Positions 49,461 to 62,092 are shown, counted from the first letter of the stretch. The stretch is DNA of 64,000 nucleotides from Paulownia fortunei (GCA_019321725.1 CM033118.1:10566071-10630070), one strand, 5' to 3'. The notes: generated by a model from the letters alone, not told the origin. Made by a program: numbers and translations.

Positions 49461-50065
49461 TGCTAAAACTTTAAGGTTGCAAACCCAAGTGTAGGTTGTA
49501 TTAAGTAATAAATTTCTTGTAGGTTCGAGGTCGATCTATAGGGAAGTTGTTTGAAGAATTCAGGATTATAATTCTAAAAAAAATGGGATTTATATGATAC
49601 AAAATATATGAACAACTAATGTATGTTGTAAATAGAGAAAAACCAAAGTAATAAAAGTACTGAGAATTAGGGATCCACTCTTGAGTTTTGGATACAGAAA
49701 TGGTTATTTATTCTTCTTACCTCTATTAATTGCCACTATTGGAATCCATACATAATGAAGGTTCTAATGGGAAGATATTATCAAATAGCTCATGTAATAA
49801 GGTAATCATGATATTGTCTTACTATTGCAAATTATCTCTTAATGCCAACACTTATTTATGGGATCAAACATTTATGCACACCTTTGTCAACAACAAATCA
49901 AGGTTTTACATTAACAGTTAGTGGGGTAAAACCATACAATAAGCTAAATGAACTCAAGTATTTGTTGTGCCATTAGAGATACATAAATTTAGAATCACCA
50001 CAAAATAAGTAGGGTTTAGATCAAAACTCAAAATATTAATGCAACATTCTCAAACATTTTCTACC

Positions 50066-50070
50066 CTTAT
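50066..50070 (+). other. target site duplicate of solo LTR, left
   Basis: cttat is repeated at 52399-52403. The empty site is visible in the 5' LTR of element C near 62700-62716 (ctacctttataaccattc). Confidence 0.9.
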
Positions 50071-52398
50071 TGTACTGTCCAATTCTCAATTCTATCCTAC
50101 ATAGCCAATAATAAGCATTTTGCATGAATATGCATCTAATCAATGTGCATTATTGAATTATGGCTTACAAATAGCATGATTGCACGAACATGAATAATTG
50201 TTATTATATGCTTCAGTTATGATTTAACATGCATTAGTACATGAAATATGATATCAAACTTTCATTTCTTGATTTAACATATTCCTTAAGTGCCCTTTTT
50301 GCAGTGAAAAGCTCGGTATCTCGGTTAAGGAAGATTGATGTGTTGAATGACCATGAAATGAATTATTTGTATTGCTCCATTCTAGTTATATGCTAAAGTG
50401 ATTAATTGCCTAAATATTTACTTGAAATATGTTACATTGGCTAAGAACTAAAAGTATGCACAATGGTGCAATTTGATTGGTTGGTTGACTAGGTTGCATA
50501 AAACCATTCTAAATCGCATTGCACTTGATTATAAAACCAAAGCATCAATTTTTGTCATCTCCTTAGCCCATGAACGTGGCTTTTGGCATGAGAAGACACC
50601 AAGCATGATGCAACCAATCATCACCCTCCACTTACCACTCTTTGAAAGGTCAAAGAAATCATTTTCATCCATATTTCTTGTGGAAGCACCTCAAAAATGA
50701 CCATCTCTTATTCTCCTAAATTTCTCCCAAATTTCTACACTCTCATACTCACAAAAGTTGAATTCAATCCATAGGAATCCATAGAACACAAGATAGAACA
50801 AGTTTCCATCCTTTTAACTTGAAAACCGTTGATTTTGAAGCTTAAATCCAACTTAATCAAGGTATATTCTTTTTCAATGAATTTGTAGTATCTTGGATGG
50901 TTACATGTTTAAGTATGCTTTTGTATGATTGAAAACTTAAGTAAGTTACACTTGAAGCCAAAACCAAGCTAGTTAAGCTAATTTTTAGCAAAATTGATAG
51001 TCTTGTGAAATTGTTTAATTTACTTATTTCTATTGATTTTGTAATGCTTATATGGTGTTTGGAAGTTTCTTTGAATGATTGAAAACAATAGCAATTAGTT
51101 TGCTTAATTGAAGGTTAGAATCAATTTAAGTTAAAATCAAGTTTACGTCATTTTAATTCGGATTGTGTTCATGTTTTAGGGGCTGCCCTAATAATCATAT
51201 TTGAATTATTAGTTATTTAATGGCTGCCCTAATAATCATATTTGAATTATTAGTTATTTAATGGCTGCCCTAATGTTTAATGTCTTGAATTAGTAGTAAA
51301 ATATGGAGTATGCATTGTTTTTAAGGTTATGTAATTGATATGTAATTCTTTACAAAAGATTGAAAAGTGTATATAAACTTTAACTAGAATAGACTAAATG
51401 ATTTATAAAAAGGATATTAAATGGTACATGATTTGATTATGTTAGGCCTTTAACACATCCTATCTTCCAAAGAGATTGGCCTTTTCACCTAGCACAAAGT
51501 GGACTTGAGGTAAGTTGAAGCTTTCATTTAGTGTGTCACAAGAATCATATAATGTTTGTTCATGTTTTAATGTGATTGTTGTTGTTTGTCAAATGATGTA
51601 ATGTTTGATACATTTATGGTTTATGAAGCATGACACTATTAAGAATATAATGAGGTTTTTGAAAAGGAAGTATGGTACTTGATTGATGGTCGGGTAGACA
51701 AGGGACGCGGGAGGGACCGACGGACCCAACAAATGGTGGCAAATACTTGAGATTGAAAAATCGGTATAGGAAAGCCACAATGAATGAGATAGAATACGGC
51801 TAATACCTGAGGTTGAAAGACCAAGTATGGAAACCCCGTATTAGTTCTCTTATTGGCCAATCATTATGAACAGGTTCCGAAAACTATGGTCTATCACTAT
51901 TAGTTAGGTACCACACTTCAAGGGCCCTAAAAAATGATTTATGAATGAAAGTTATTAAATAGAATATTGCATTTAATGATTTATGAGATGTGCATATATG
52001 TTATTTGTTATTGCATCAGTTTCATCTTACTGAGCCTTTAGCTCATTAGATTCATGTGATGCAGGTGGAAATGTACAGGTTTAAAGGTTAACTGAGTCTC
52101 TAGAGCGGCCGGACAAAGATTTATTCATATGCCATGCTTCGACCTGGTTTGTAGTTTATTTTGAAAACTCTGTTTTGTTTTTAAATAAGCCTCTCTGTTA
52201 TGGTTTTGTAAACAGATGTACTCAGTTTTGATATATGTATATGGTGTGTTTAAAATGATTCAAGTTCTTTCTCTCTTATAGCTAAGAATGGGAACTTTTA
52301 TTAAAAACCATAACTCTAGTAAAGATGAAAAATTAATATTTCTTAACTCAACTGTATCAGCTTGTTTAGGCTCTGCAGTTAGGTTAAGGGGTGTTACA
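50071..52398 (+). repeat. solo LTR of the chromovirus-like gypsy family
   Basis: 2,328 bp, from tgtactgtcc to gtgttaca, with perfect TG...CA ends and the 5-bp duplication CTTAT. It is homologous to the LTR at 31105-33362. No internal sequence remains, so it arose by recombination between two LTRs. It holds a 41-bp tandem duplication (51181-51262) and an imperfect repeat of a tacttgaggttgaaa motif (about 51738-51840). The 75-codon frame at 50473-50700 is not a gene. Confidence 0.93.
51181..51262 (+). repeat. 41-bp tandem duplication in the solo LTR
   Basis: Two exact copies of a 41-bp unit beginning ggctgccctaataatc, followed by a partial third (ggctgccctaat). The related LTR at 31105-33362 has the unit only once, so the duplication is private to this copy. 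Confidence 0.9.
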
Positions 52399-53404
52399 CT
52401 TATAACCATTCATTTTCCTCCATCAAGAGGTTCACCCTTTTTCCTTAGGAAAATGAAATTTAGAAAGACATAATAAAATTAACAAAGACTAAAAATAGAA
52501 GAAAAACTAGAGAATACATTTCTATTACTACAAGAAAACTTACATTACTAGAAAACATACATACTAGAAAACTTAGCCTAAAGAAACTCTCTACCCCCCT
52601 ACAAGCTTAATATATGGCCTATTTATGGTACTTAGAGTAAGCTAGAGGTCAAACAAATAATGGAGGGGTTCATTAAGTTGTATGCTAGTTGCTAAGAGTT
52701 AGTAAATTGTTACACCAAGTCCTCATCTACCGAATTGAATTGCATTGGTAGGTTAGATACAACTGGATTTGGATGATGACTAAAGAAAAAATATTGTAGA
52801 TCTTTTGATTTTGATATATTTTCATATATCATATGTTAAATTTGGTTGTCATGTGAAGGAGATATGGTCAAATTACCAAATCATGTCCAAGATCCATCCT
52901 TTAACAACAACAGCAACTTGTAGCCTATATTTTTACCATTTAGACAAATTGTGTCACCATTATGTCTTCAGCAAACTTGTTTATTCACCTCTTGTGTATA
53001 ACAACATATCCAAATTTGGTCTTAAGAGATATGACCCAATTGGCGAAATAAGTCAATATTGGGTTGAATTCAGTTTTGGATTTTGGTGATCCATTTTGTG
53101 CAATCAATTGGATGAATTTTATACTATAATCAATATAGAATTGGGCTGAGCTTCCAACAGAAAAGTTGTACTTCTATCTCTTCGCTTTCAAATGAAATAA
53201 GATTTAGATACATAGGACTTTTGATCATGGAGTTATGCTCAAAATACCAAAATTGCACAAGTTTGAAAACATGCTTCTTTTGATATTTTTATATTCATTG
53301 ATTCCCTAACACAAAACATTAATAAAATAATAATATTAACAAGAATAAAGTAAGAAAAGTATAAAAAATTTGATACAAAAATATATCAATATATGCACTT
53401 ATCA

Positions 53405-55067
53405 AATTTCCCCACACTTAACCCTTGCTTCTCCTCGAGCAACCCTAAAACAAACCGAAACTAATCTATTTTTGTAGGAAATCACGATTGCATTTAGCAT
53501 AAGCAACAAGTCTTTAAACTCCTAGGTGGCCCATAGAGGATGAGTTATAGTCTCGTGAGGGTTTTCAGCAGTGATACCCACAAACACCTATAGTAACTAT
53601 CTTCCAACTATTATTCTCATGAAACAACAAAGTAATATGAAAATGAAATCAAACAAGTGTTGAGTTTAACTCTTGGTCATTCAAAAGTCAATACATTTCC
53701 ACAATAAGCATACTCAAGTATGTGTGGATAGTTAGTGTGAATAGTGATGAAACTATGGATTTTTCAAATAAGTGAATTCTCATAAAATCTTACAAAAAAC
53801 CGTCACCCAATCTCTAATAGAAAAGTTAAACATCATAGGCTCTTTCTTTGGTGCGAATCTCCACTACACTGAAGGCACCATACGAAATCAAAAGGTCTTC
53901 AACAAAGGTTGTAATAGGGCCAAAGGGTAGTGATGTAGCTAAAAAATAAAATGATAGGATGCAACAAATGTTCTAAAAACTTCATGGAATTAGAGACAGA
54001 GTTTATCGATGAAGATTTCTCAAACTCTACAAATTTCAACACTAGGGTCTGTTGAATTGGATCCCCCTTATTCATCTTGCAACATCTTCATTTTTAGTTG
54101 CAACTCATAGCACTTTGCAATTTTTTTATTTTTATTTTTAGAAAATCCCCCACAGTTATTTTCCATTCCAACCTAAATTTCTTTTGCAAGTTCACGTTGT
54201 CAATAGAATATTTCTTAAACTCTAAATTATTTTTAAAACAAGGGTTGGATAATAGTATATTTAGGTTAGGTAAAAGATATGGTTATAAAAAATATTTATT
54301 TATTGAAAGGTTTAAAGTGGCTCACTAGGGGGATGTTCTCTTGGAACAACACATGGGGAACAAGCTGATTTGTCAATGGTCCTAGGAAGCCTAATGCCTT
54401 AATTATTTTTCTAGTGGTTCACTATCAGTCGTTTGCCTTGATAGACCAAAAGAAAAAGTTCTAATACTCAACCCCCACATGTTGAAGATCCAAGTTCTAA
54501 TACCATAAGAACTTCCTATTTTGACATGATTGTCTTCACACTGAATAACATAACTATTTATGCAAAAAAAATGAGTATAATTATCGCAAAAATATATTAA
54601 TCAAATAACAACATCAAAGTCCAAAACAACACACATTATTAATCAAACCACATTATGCATGCTTAATTTTAATATTTGAAGTTGGAATAACCTCTCCGAC
54701 TAAAAAAATGGTAATTCACAAACTTTTGTTAAAAACTTCACAAACATGCCATGTTATGCAAAAAATAGGGATGCGTCTCAAGAGTGTTACAATTACCCTT
54801 TACTCCATCACCATTTTTCATGATTTCAAAGGACCCATAAGAAAACACGCTTGATTTTTTTTTATAAAATACTAGAAAAACACACATTGAACACACAAGT
54901 CATGATATCAACTATTCCTCCCCCCAATCTAATCGAGACATTGTCCCCAATGTCAAAAATAGATAGGAAAGTACATTTTAAAAGATATCACCTTAAATGT
55001 GGCTAAAAAAATAAAGCTGAAATAACACAAAACACATACTATTATATAAAACCATTAACAATGAGTT
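53405..55067 (-). other. non-coding 3' region of element C
   Basis: From 55067 to about 54700 it matches the LOG-downstream regions of A and B, including the GGGGGAGG-like tract near 54930. From about 54650 to 53405 it differs from both and ends in a different purine tract (aagtgtggggaaatt). No ORF is supported, and the region is about 1.66 kb. Confidence 0.65.
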
Positions 55068-55721
55068 TCACAGACTAAGAATCAAATTCAATTTGCGTTT
55101 TCGACCATTGTTCCTGTTGGACCAATCCACATTGGCCAAGGCTGGATCAGGTTCTGACATATATGCTAGAAGTTGATCAATCAGCTAGTCAGGGGCCGGA
55201 GCATAAATAAGGATTCTTATCGCAGATGGTCAAATAAAACCTTTTTTCATAGCATGATCTACAAAAGATAGCAAACCATTATAAAAAGTATTAATATTAA
55301 GAATACCTATAGATTTTTGGTGAATGTTGAGTTGTGCCCAAGAGACAACTTGGAATAATTCCTCTAGTGTACCAAAATCGCCAGGTAGAATGATAAATAC
55401 ATCCACATTGTTTAACATGTTAGGCATTCTGTCCTGAATATGTAACACTTTTAGCTCATCTTCAATAGTCATACCTGTGATATTTTGTACTGTTAAAGAT
55501 TTTGGAATAACTCCTAGAACTTTGACTCCTCCTACATAAGCAGAAATGGCAACACTCCCCATTAACCCCAAACTACCACCACGATACACTAAATGAATTT
55601 TTCTTTTTGCAAAAGTTCTACCAAGGTTATTAGCTGCCCTTATAAACTCACCATTTTTTTCTAGATTGGATCCACAAAAGATACAAATGCAGTTGAATTT
55701 GCGACTCAAAGAAACTTCTAT
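55068..55721 (-). pseudogene. LOG: LOG cytokinin riboside monophosphate hydrolase, copy C
   Basis: The best preserved LOG copy: 654 bp, 218 codons with no frameshift. The start codon is ATA instead of ATG (55719-55721). A 159-codon open stretch covers CICIFCGSNLEKNGEFIRAA, the nucleotide motif as HLVYRGGSLGLMG (first Gly of GGG is Arg), LGVIPKSLT, the signature as LPGDFGTLEELFQVVSWAQL and SIGILNINTFYNGLLSFVDHA. A TGA at 55227-55229 and a further TAG interrupt the C-terminus, which otherwise continues to the native TGA at 55068. The family acts as a homodimer in the cytosol (known). It lies between ORF X and the 3' purine tract. Inactive as it stands. Confidence 0.92.
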
Positions 55722-55963
55722 TTTTTTTAATTGTTTTCTTATTTTTGAAAATAAGTTGTGTAAAAATCAAGTGAGTATGGTGTTATTTATTTAGGTATGA
55801 TAGGGAATACATTTATTGCACGTCTTTTTCTTTTATTAGAAATGTTGAAAATAAGGACACACAAAATTTTAAAATTATATACTTACACATGAATATACAT
55901 GTAGTTGTGATTGTGACTCACATCTTCCTCTGGTTTTACATCTAATAATGGCTTAAATGCCCT

Positions 55964-56522
55964 CTATGGGTCGAGGATATGCTTCCCATCTAGTTTTCTT
56001 ATAAACTAGCAAACAGGGTCTTTTTAATGTCAGAATTCAAAGACTATAAAACTCATATTCATTTCGAAAATGATCCCATAAATAAAGAATTGCATGTTGT
56101 ACCAATCCACATGAATACATCTCAAGAGTCAATATAATGTGGTCTAAAGACTCCTTACTTATTTCATCCATAATGAATTTAAGTTTATCTTCTCGATTTT
56201 TAGAGATCATTCCTAAAGAACGACACTTTGTATTGCAAGTCTATCTAACACAATTGTGACAAACTTCTATTTATTTCACCCTTCATTTTTTTGAATATGT
56301 GCTTTTATCGAAACCAGGCATGTATCTAATAAGCAAATCTAGAAACTTATGTGAAAACTCACCTGCTCTTACCTTCGCTTCAATTATCCATCGTATGTCC
56401 TCCGGGATGCCCTTGTGCATAATCATTCTCAATATTTCAATCCTGATTTTATAAATTTTTAAAATTGCATTTTTAGGAAGAAGAGGATATCGCTTCTTGA
56501 GAGTCAGAAAAATGTTACCCAT
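55964..56522 (-). pseudogene. ORF X, copy C
   Basis: The best preserved 5' half of ORF X: from ATG 56522 an open frame of 79 codons reads MGNIFLTLKKRYPLLPKNAI, KIYKIRIEILRMIMHKGIPE, DIRWIIEAKVRAGEFSHKFL, then MPGFDKSTYSKK and a stop. The second half (ESLDHIILTLEMYSCGLVQH-like) continues to the common HILDP stop at 55964 in broken frames. It is basic and predicted mostly helical from composition. I do not recognise the family. Confidence 0.58.
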
Positions 56523-56759
56523 TTTGAAAAGAACAAGAATAGAGAACGAGAAAAATAAAGAAAATTTGTACAGAGATTTCAATTGTTTGGGAAACTGACA
56601 AGTCCGACTTTAATAACCACAAAGTACCGTTATCCGCCACTTAGCTGGGAAAAGAAAAAAAAACTTCAAAACAAATAAAGTCTGAGAAAGTAAGTATACA
56701 TATTTATACAACATTAATCATAACAAGGGTTAGAAAGAAAATTAATTTCCTCTTGTAAA

Positions 56760-57900
56760 AATTAATTTTCTAGAAATGGTTTAACTCTTTGTCCATTTAC
56801 TTTGAATATGTTACCATTTCTAGGATTCTCAATATCAATCGCCCCATAAGGATATACTTTTTTAACAACAAAAAGACCATACACATTGATCTCAATTTTC
56901 TAAGAAATAAATGCAAACAAGAATTATAAAGTAAAACCTTTTGACCAACCTCAAATATTTTTCTTAAAATTTTATTATCATGAAAATCTTTGATTCTTGA
57001 TTTCTAAATTTTAGAATTTTCATATGCATCATTTTTTATTTTTTGAAATTCATTGATTTGCAATTTGCGTAATTTTGAAACTTCATCAAGGTTGAAGTTA
57101 AACATTTTGATTACCGAATATGCTTTATGTTCAAGTTAAACAGGTAAATAACAAGGTTTTCCATAAAGTATCCTATAAGGAGACATGCCTAATGATATTT
57201 TGAAAGTAGTTCTATATGCCCAAAGTGTATCGGTAAGTCTAAGAGACCAATCTTGATGGTTTGGGTTAACTGTTTTTTCCAAAATTTATTTTATCTCTCT
57301 ATTTGCAAGTTCAACTTGTCCATTTTTTTGAGGTTGATAAGGGGTTGCAACTTTACGTATGATTCCATATTTTCTCATTAACGTTCTAAAAACTTTGTTA
57401 CAAAAATATTTTTCCCCATTACTGATAATAGATCGAGGAATTCCTAGTCGACTTAAAATATTTTCTTTCAAAAAATTTATCACTAGTTTGTGATTATTGT
57501 TTCGACAAGGAATTGCCTCGATCCATTTTGAAACATAATCTATGACAACCAATATGTAAAAAAAACAAATAATAATGAAAATGGTCCCATAAAATCAGTA
57601 CCCCAACAGTCAAAGATTTTGATCACTAGGATAGGGTGTAGGGACATCATATTTCGCTTTGAAAGGGACCCTAACTTTTGATAATTTTCACAACTTTTGT
57701 GAAAAGTGTAAGTATCTTTGAAAAGAGTTGGCCAATAAAATCCACATTACAAGATTTTTGTAGTGGTTTTCTTTGCTGAAAAGTGACCATCACATGCTTC
57801 TGAATAACAAAATTTGACAATATTACCTACCTCATTGTCGGCACACATCATCTAAAGATTTGATCAGGAGAGTATTTGAATAAGTATGGATCATCCCAAT
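56760..57900 (-). pseudogene. gypsy integrase of element C
   Basis: The zinc-binding segment lies near 57900-57720 (CYSEACDGHFSAKKTTTKIL-like). The core frame 57552-57286 holds VVIDYVSKWIEAIPCRNNNH, SRLGIPRSIISNGEKYFCNK and [14 protein letters not shown]; the second catalytic Asp (usual SDGG) is Asn, while the Glu is kept. The C-terminal part at 57100-56760 reads KVYPYGAIDIENPRNGN-like. A frame break lies after the core. It is inactive. Confidence 0.88.
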
Positions 57901-58111
57901 AAAAGTTTTTCACTTTAGTTAAAAACTTCTTTTTATCTTAAGAGTTCCCATGCGATGGCATCATTCCTGTCACAAGAAAATTAACAATATCAGCAAACCA
58001 AGGTAAAATAGAAACATTAAATAGTTGTTCATCAGGGAAGGTGTCATTAATGGGTGTGGTTTGAAATAAGTCATCACAAATAACTCTTGATAAATGATCA
58101 GCCACTACATT

Positions 58112-58489
58112 CTATACTCCCTTCTTATCTCGAATCGTAATGTTAAATTCCCAGATTAAGAGAATCAACCTAATTAGTCTAGATTTGGCATCTTTTTTTG
58201 ACAAAAGATATTTTAAAGCTGCATGATCACTGAAAACAACAACTAGTGAACCAACAAGATAAGATCTAAATTTGTCCAATGTAAAAACTACAACAAGTAA
58301 TTCTTTTTCAGTTGTTAAATAATTGGATTGAGCACTATTTAAAGTTTTACTTGCATAGTAAATAACATATGATTTCTTATCTTTTCTTTGTCCCAAGATA
58401 GCTCCAACAGCATAGTCACTAGCATCACACATTATTTCAAAAGAAAAAGTCCAATATGGAGGCTGCATAATTGGAGCAGATGTAAGCAT
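58112..58489 (-). pseudogene. gypsy RNase H of element C
   Basis: The 125-codon frame holds FSFEIMCDASDYAVGAILGQ, KSYVIYYASKTLNSAQSNYL, TTEKELLVVVFTLDKFRSYL and VVFSDHAALKYLLSKKDAK. These are the catalytic Asp, Glu and Asp positions of the RNase H family in gypsy elements. This domain looks intact, but the frame is broken on both sides. Confidence 0.9.
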
Positions 58490-58606
58490 GCTTTTAAGCT
58501 TAACAAAAGCATTTTTACAATTTTCAATCTATTAAAAAATAGTGTCTTTTGTTAGAAGATTACACAAAGGTTTAGATATTATACTAAAATCTTTGATAAA
58601 TCTTCT

Positions 58607-59561
58607 CTAAAAACTAGGATATCCTAAAAATGATCTTACCTCCTTCATAGTCTTTGGTGTTGGCAAATTGGTAATTAACTCATTTTTTGATTTATCAACC
58701 TCAATAACTTTTGATAAAATAATGTGTCCAAGAACAATACCAGTTGTTACCATGAAATGATATTTCTCCCAATTGAGTACAAGATTCTTTTCTTCACACA
58801 TGATCAAAATAATTTCTAAATTAAATAGACAATCATTAAATGAATTACCAAAAATAGAAAAATCATCGATGAAGACTTCAAGAAAACGTTCAACCATATC
58901 ACTAAAAATACTAAGCATGCATTGGTGGAATGTAACTGGTGCATTACATAATCCAAAAGGTATCTTTCGATATGCAAAAGTACCAAAAGAACATGTAAAA
59001 GTTATTTTCTTTTGATCTTCAAGTGCAATTGCAATTTGATTATACCCAGAATATCCATTTAAAAAGTAATAAAATTCATGTCCCGCAACTCTTTCTAAAA
59101 TTTGATCCATGAAAGGTAATGGAAAATGATATTTTCTAGTAACTGATTTGAGTTTCCTATAGTCAATGCACATTCGCCAACCAGTAACAGTCCTAGTTGG
59201 AATTAATTCATCATTCTTATTCTTGATTACAGTAACTCCAGATAGGTACAACTTGAGTAGGACTTACCCATTTGCAATCAGAAATAGGATAAATAATTCC
59301 ATTATCTAAGAGTTTAATGACTTCATTTCTCACTACTTCTTTGATACTAGGATTTAGCTTTTGTTGTATTTCTCTAGAAGGTTTAGCATTTTCCTCTAAA
59401 TAGATGTTATGTGTGAAAATTAAAGGACTAATACCTTTAATATCAGCAATGGTCCATCTTAAAGCATTCTTATGCATTTTCAGAGTTTCGGTCAACTTAC
59501 CTTCTCGAGATGCACCGAGTTTGGAAGAAATTATTATTAGAAAAGTCTCATTTTCACTCAA
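58607..59561 (-). pseudogene. gypsy reverse transcriptase of element C
   Basis: The frame 59561-59217 is the pre-RT segment (VVRNEVIKLLDNGIIYPISD). The frame 59251-58607 (214 codons) is RT proper: GWRMCIDYRKLKSVTRKYHF, FLNGYSGYNQIAIALEDQKK, KIPFGLCNAPVTFHQCMLSI and VFIDDFSIFGNSF. The first catalytic position is Asn (FLNGYSG, usually LDGYSG), so RT would be dead even without the frame break between the two parts. Confidence 0.92.
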
Positions 59562-59674
59562 AAAGAGTATTTCAAATCAACCACAGGAGCTTTAATACTT
59601 GATGGAATAGATTTTACTGTTGATGATGAAAGTTCTTCAAACCTTGGCTTCTAAAAATGATTTTCTTGTACTTG

Positions 59675-60280
59675 CTAAAATTCAGAGAGAGTATTAGCGT
59701 GTGCCTTTCTACAAATACTTTCACTTTTAAAACAAGTCTCCAAAGAATCTGAAGAGTTAGTGATAGTAAAGTATTCATGAACAAGTTCCTCGATTGAATC
59801 AACTTCCTGTACTTCGACATCTTCTGCAAGTTGCTTATAAATATTAAACACATTTAGTTCTAAAGTCATATTTCCAAATGATAACTTCAAAATACCATTC
59901 CTACAATTGATCAAAGCATTTGAAGTTGTAAGAAAAGGACGACCTAAAATGATAGGAAATTTTGTATGTGTTTGTGCCATAGGCTCTGTGTCCAAAACAA
60001 TGAAATCAACTAGAAAGTAAAACTTATCAATTTATACTAACGCATCTTCTACTACTCTCTTTGGAACTTTAATCTAACGGTCAGTTAGTTGGAGTGCAAC
60101 ATAAGTTGTTTTAAATTCTCCCAAACCTAACTGTTCATAAATTGAGAAAGGTAGAAGATTTACACTAGCACCAAGATCAAGCAAAGCACACTCTATTCTA
60201 GTGTTCATGTGATACATGAAATGGTTGGACAACCTACATCTTTGTACTTGGGTGGAGTGAATTCTTGAATAATTGAACAA
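59675..60280 (-). pseudogene. gypsy aspartic protease of element C
   Basis: The frame 60280-60074 holds ECALLDLGASVNLLPFSIYE, QLGLGEFKTTYVALQLTDR. The active site is DLGAS where the family has D(L/S)GAS, so it is plausible. The frame 59995-59675 continues with KFPIILGRPFLTTSNALINC and RNGILKLSFGNMTLELN. A frame break separates them near 60070. Confidence 0.88.
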
Positions 60281-60399
60281 ACACTTTCAGTTAAAAATGT
60301 CTTCTTTTGTACATAATGTTTTCTTTTAATTGTACACAAACCTTTCAAAAATTTAGCATAAGATGGAACTTGCTTGATTGCATCCGATAATGGAATATT

Positions 60400-61917
60400 A
60401 ATCTTGACTTATTTAAAAACTTCAAAGATGTCAACATTTGAGTTCAATTTATGAGTTGCTTGCAATCTTTGAGGAAAGGGTGGTGGAAGTAAATATTTTT
60501 CTTTTTCATCATTTTTACACTTACCTTCATCGTCAAGACTATTTCCATTCTTCATTTCGGAGGTGAATTAGAAACTTTCTCCTTGAGATGAATAGTCTTA
60601 TCAATAACTTTTTCATTCTGAAGAGTTGTGACTGAATTAGCCTCCTTGACTGAATTTTCACCTAAAGAAAAAACATGACACTGAGTAGAAGGATTAGGTT
60701 GAGGTTGACCATAAAATTTACCTTTTTCATGAGTACGCAAAGAAGCTGTCAGTGTTGAAAGTGTACTTCTGATCTCAATAATAGCTTGTGAAGTCTGATT
60801 ATTGATGTTTGTTTGTTCATGCATAAATGCTTGCAAAGTCTCCTCAAGGGATTTTGTATGTAGAGCTGGATAAGAACGAAAGTTTTGTAGTTTTTATGAA
60901 AGCAGTGGTTCGGTATAATTATCATCTTTCCAACTAAAATTGGGATAATTTCTCTATTGGGATTGTAAGTTTCAGAATATGGAGAATGAAAAGGTTTTTT
61001 GAATGTGTTCATGAAATTTACTTGTACTGGAATGTTTGGACATTCATTGGGGAGTGCCCCAAAAGTTCACAATTGCTACAACTTCCTCCTCTTGCACAAA
61101 TTTGATTTCCTTTACTTTTATAGTTCCATGGCTTCAACTTTTCTTGTTAAACTAGCAAGCCTAGTATTTAGATCATCTTTTTGGCTAAGGTAATATTTTC
61201 CTTTATTACTATTAGTAAGATTAGCTCTAATAGAACCTTCGGAAGAATTAACACTATGCCATGACTGAGAGTTTTCTGTCAAATGATCTAGATATTCTAG
61301 GGCTTCATTAGGTTCTTTATTAAGAAACTCACCATTACACATTATTTCAACAAATTATTTTATTTCAAGAGTTAAACCTTCATAAAAGAAACTAATTAAG
61401 TGCCATTTTTCAAAACCATGACGTGGGCATGAATTCAACAATCTTTAAATCTTTCCCAACATTGAAAGAAAGCTTCATTAGAATTTTGAGAAAAAATTTG
61501 AATATGTCTTTTCAAAGCATTAGTTTATGAGTTGGAAAGAATTTTTTTAAAAATTCAGCTTACATTTCTTGCCAAGTGCCAATTGACCTAGGTTTTAAAG
61601 AATTCAGCCAAGTTTTTATTTTATCTTTTAAAGAAAAAGTAAATAATTTAAGCTTAACAATCTCATTTGTGTAAGTTTGATCATCAAAAGTGGAACATAC
61701 TTTATCAAATTCTTTCAAATGCAAGGAAGGACTTTCAGAGTCTAAACCATGGAAATTAGGAAGTAAAGGATCCTATATGGCTTGAATTGAAAGTTATTTG
61801 CATTGAGAGGAAAAATGAAATAAGAAGAGAAGAATTTCGAGGAAGTTGCAAGTAATAATGTATGGTACGCACCTGTTGATTCTCATTTTCATCCTGGACA
61901 CTTTCATTTTCAGCCAT
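60400..61917 (-). pseudogene. gypsy gag of element C
   Basis: It begins at ATG 61917 (MAENESVQDENENQQ). The capsid region is in broken frames; the frame 61342-61118 keeps MCNGEFLNKEPNEALEYLDH, LTENSQSWHSV, the Athila/Tat-type gag segment. A CxxC zinc-binding stretch reads CNELLGHSPNECP-like near 61060. The low-complexity C-terminal part (61012-60552) holds SQAIIEIRSTLSTLTASLRT. Several stops are present. Confidence 0.82.
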
Positions 61918-62092
61918 GGTGGAAGTGTGTGGAGATGATTCAAACAAATTACCAAACAAAGTTTTAGAATTATTTCTGACTAAACGCCGAGAAATATCAT
62001 TACAATACCATATACCATATCTCCATAAAGAAAATAAACAAACTATATTTACAAAGGAAAAATATTAACAAACCTCAATACTTACCATGCCT

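Larger units (their letters stand above)
49461..53404 (-). repeat. 3' LTR of element C, split by a solo LTR
   Basis: After removing 50071-52403 the LTR is about 1,611 bp, matching the 1,614-bp 5' LTR. It starts tgataagtgcatat at 53404 next to the purine tract aagtgtggggaaatt, and ends ttttagca at 49461. Confidence 0.88.

Noticed and set aside
50473..50700. 75-codon frame in the solo LTR
   Set aside because: It lies inside a defined LTR and is not maintained in the related LTR at 31105-33362.
51639..51860. 73-codon minus-strand frame with a repetitive sequence
   Set aside because: It reflects an imperfect DNA repeat within the solo LTR and not a protein.
49461..53404. A shared LTR between two tandem elements B and C (unequal recombination product)
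   Set aside because: The GTTCT duplicate and the protease continuation at 63731 show that C is inserted in B; LTR 49461-53404 belongs to C alone.
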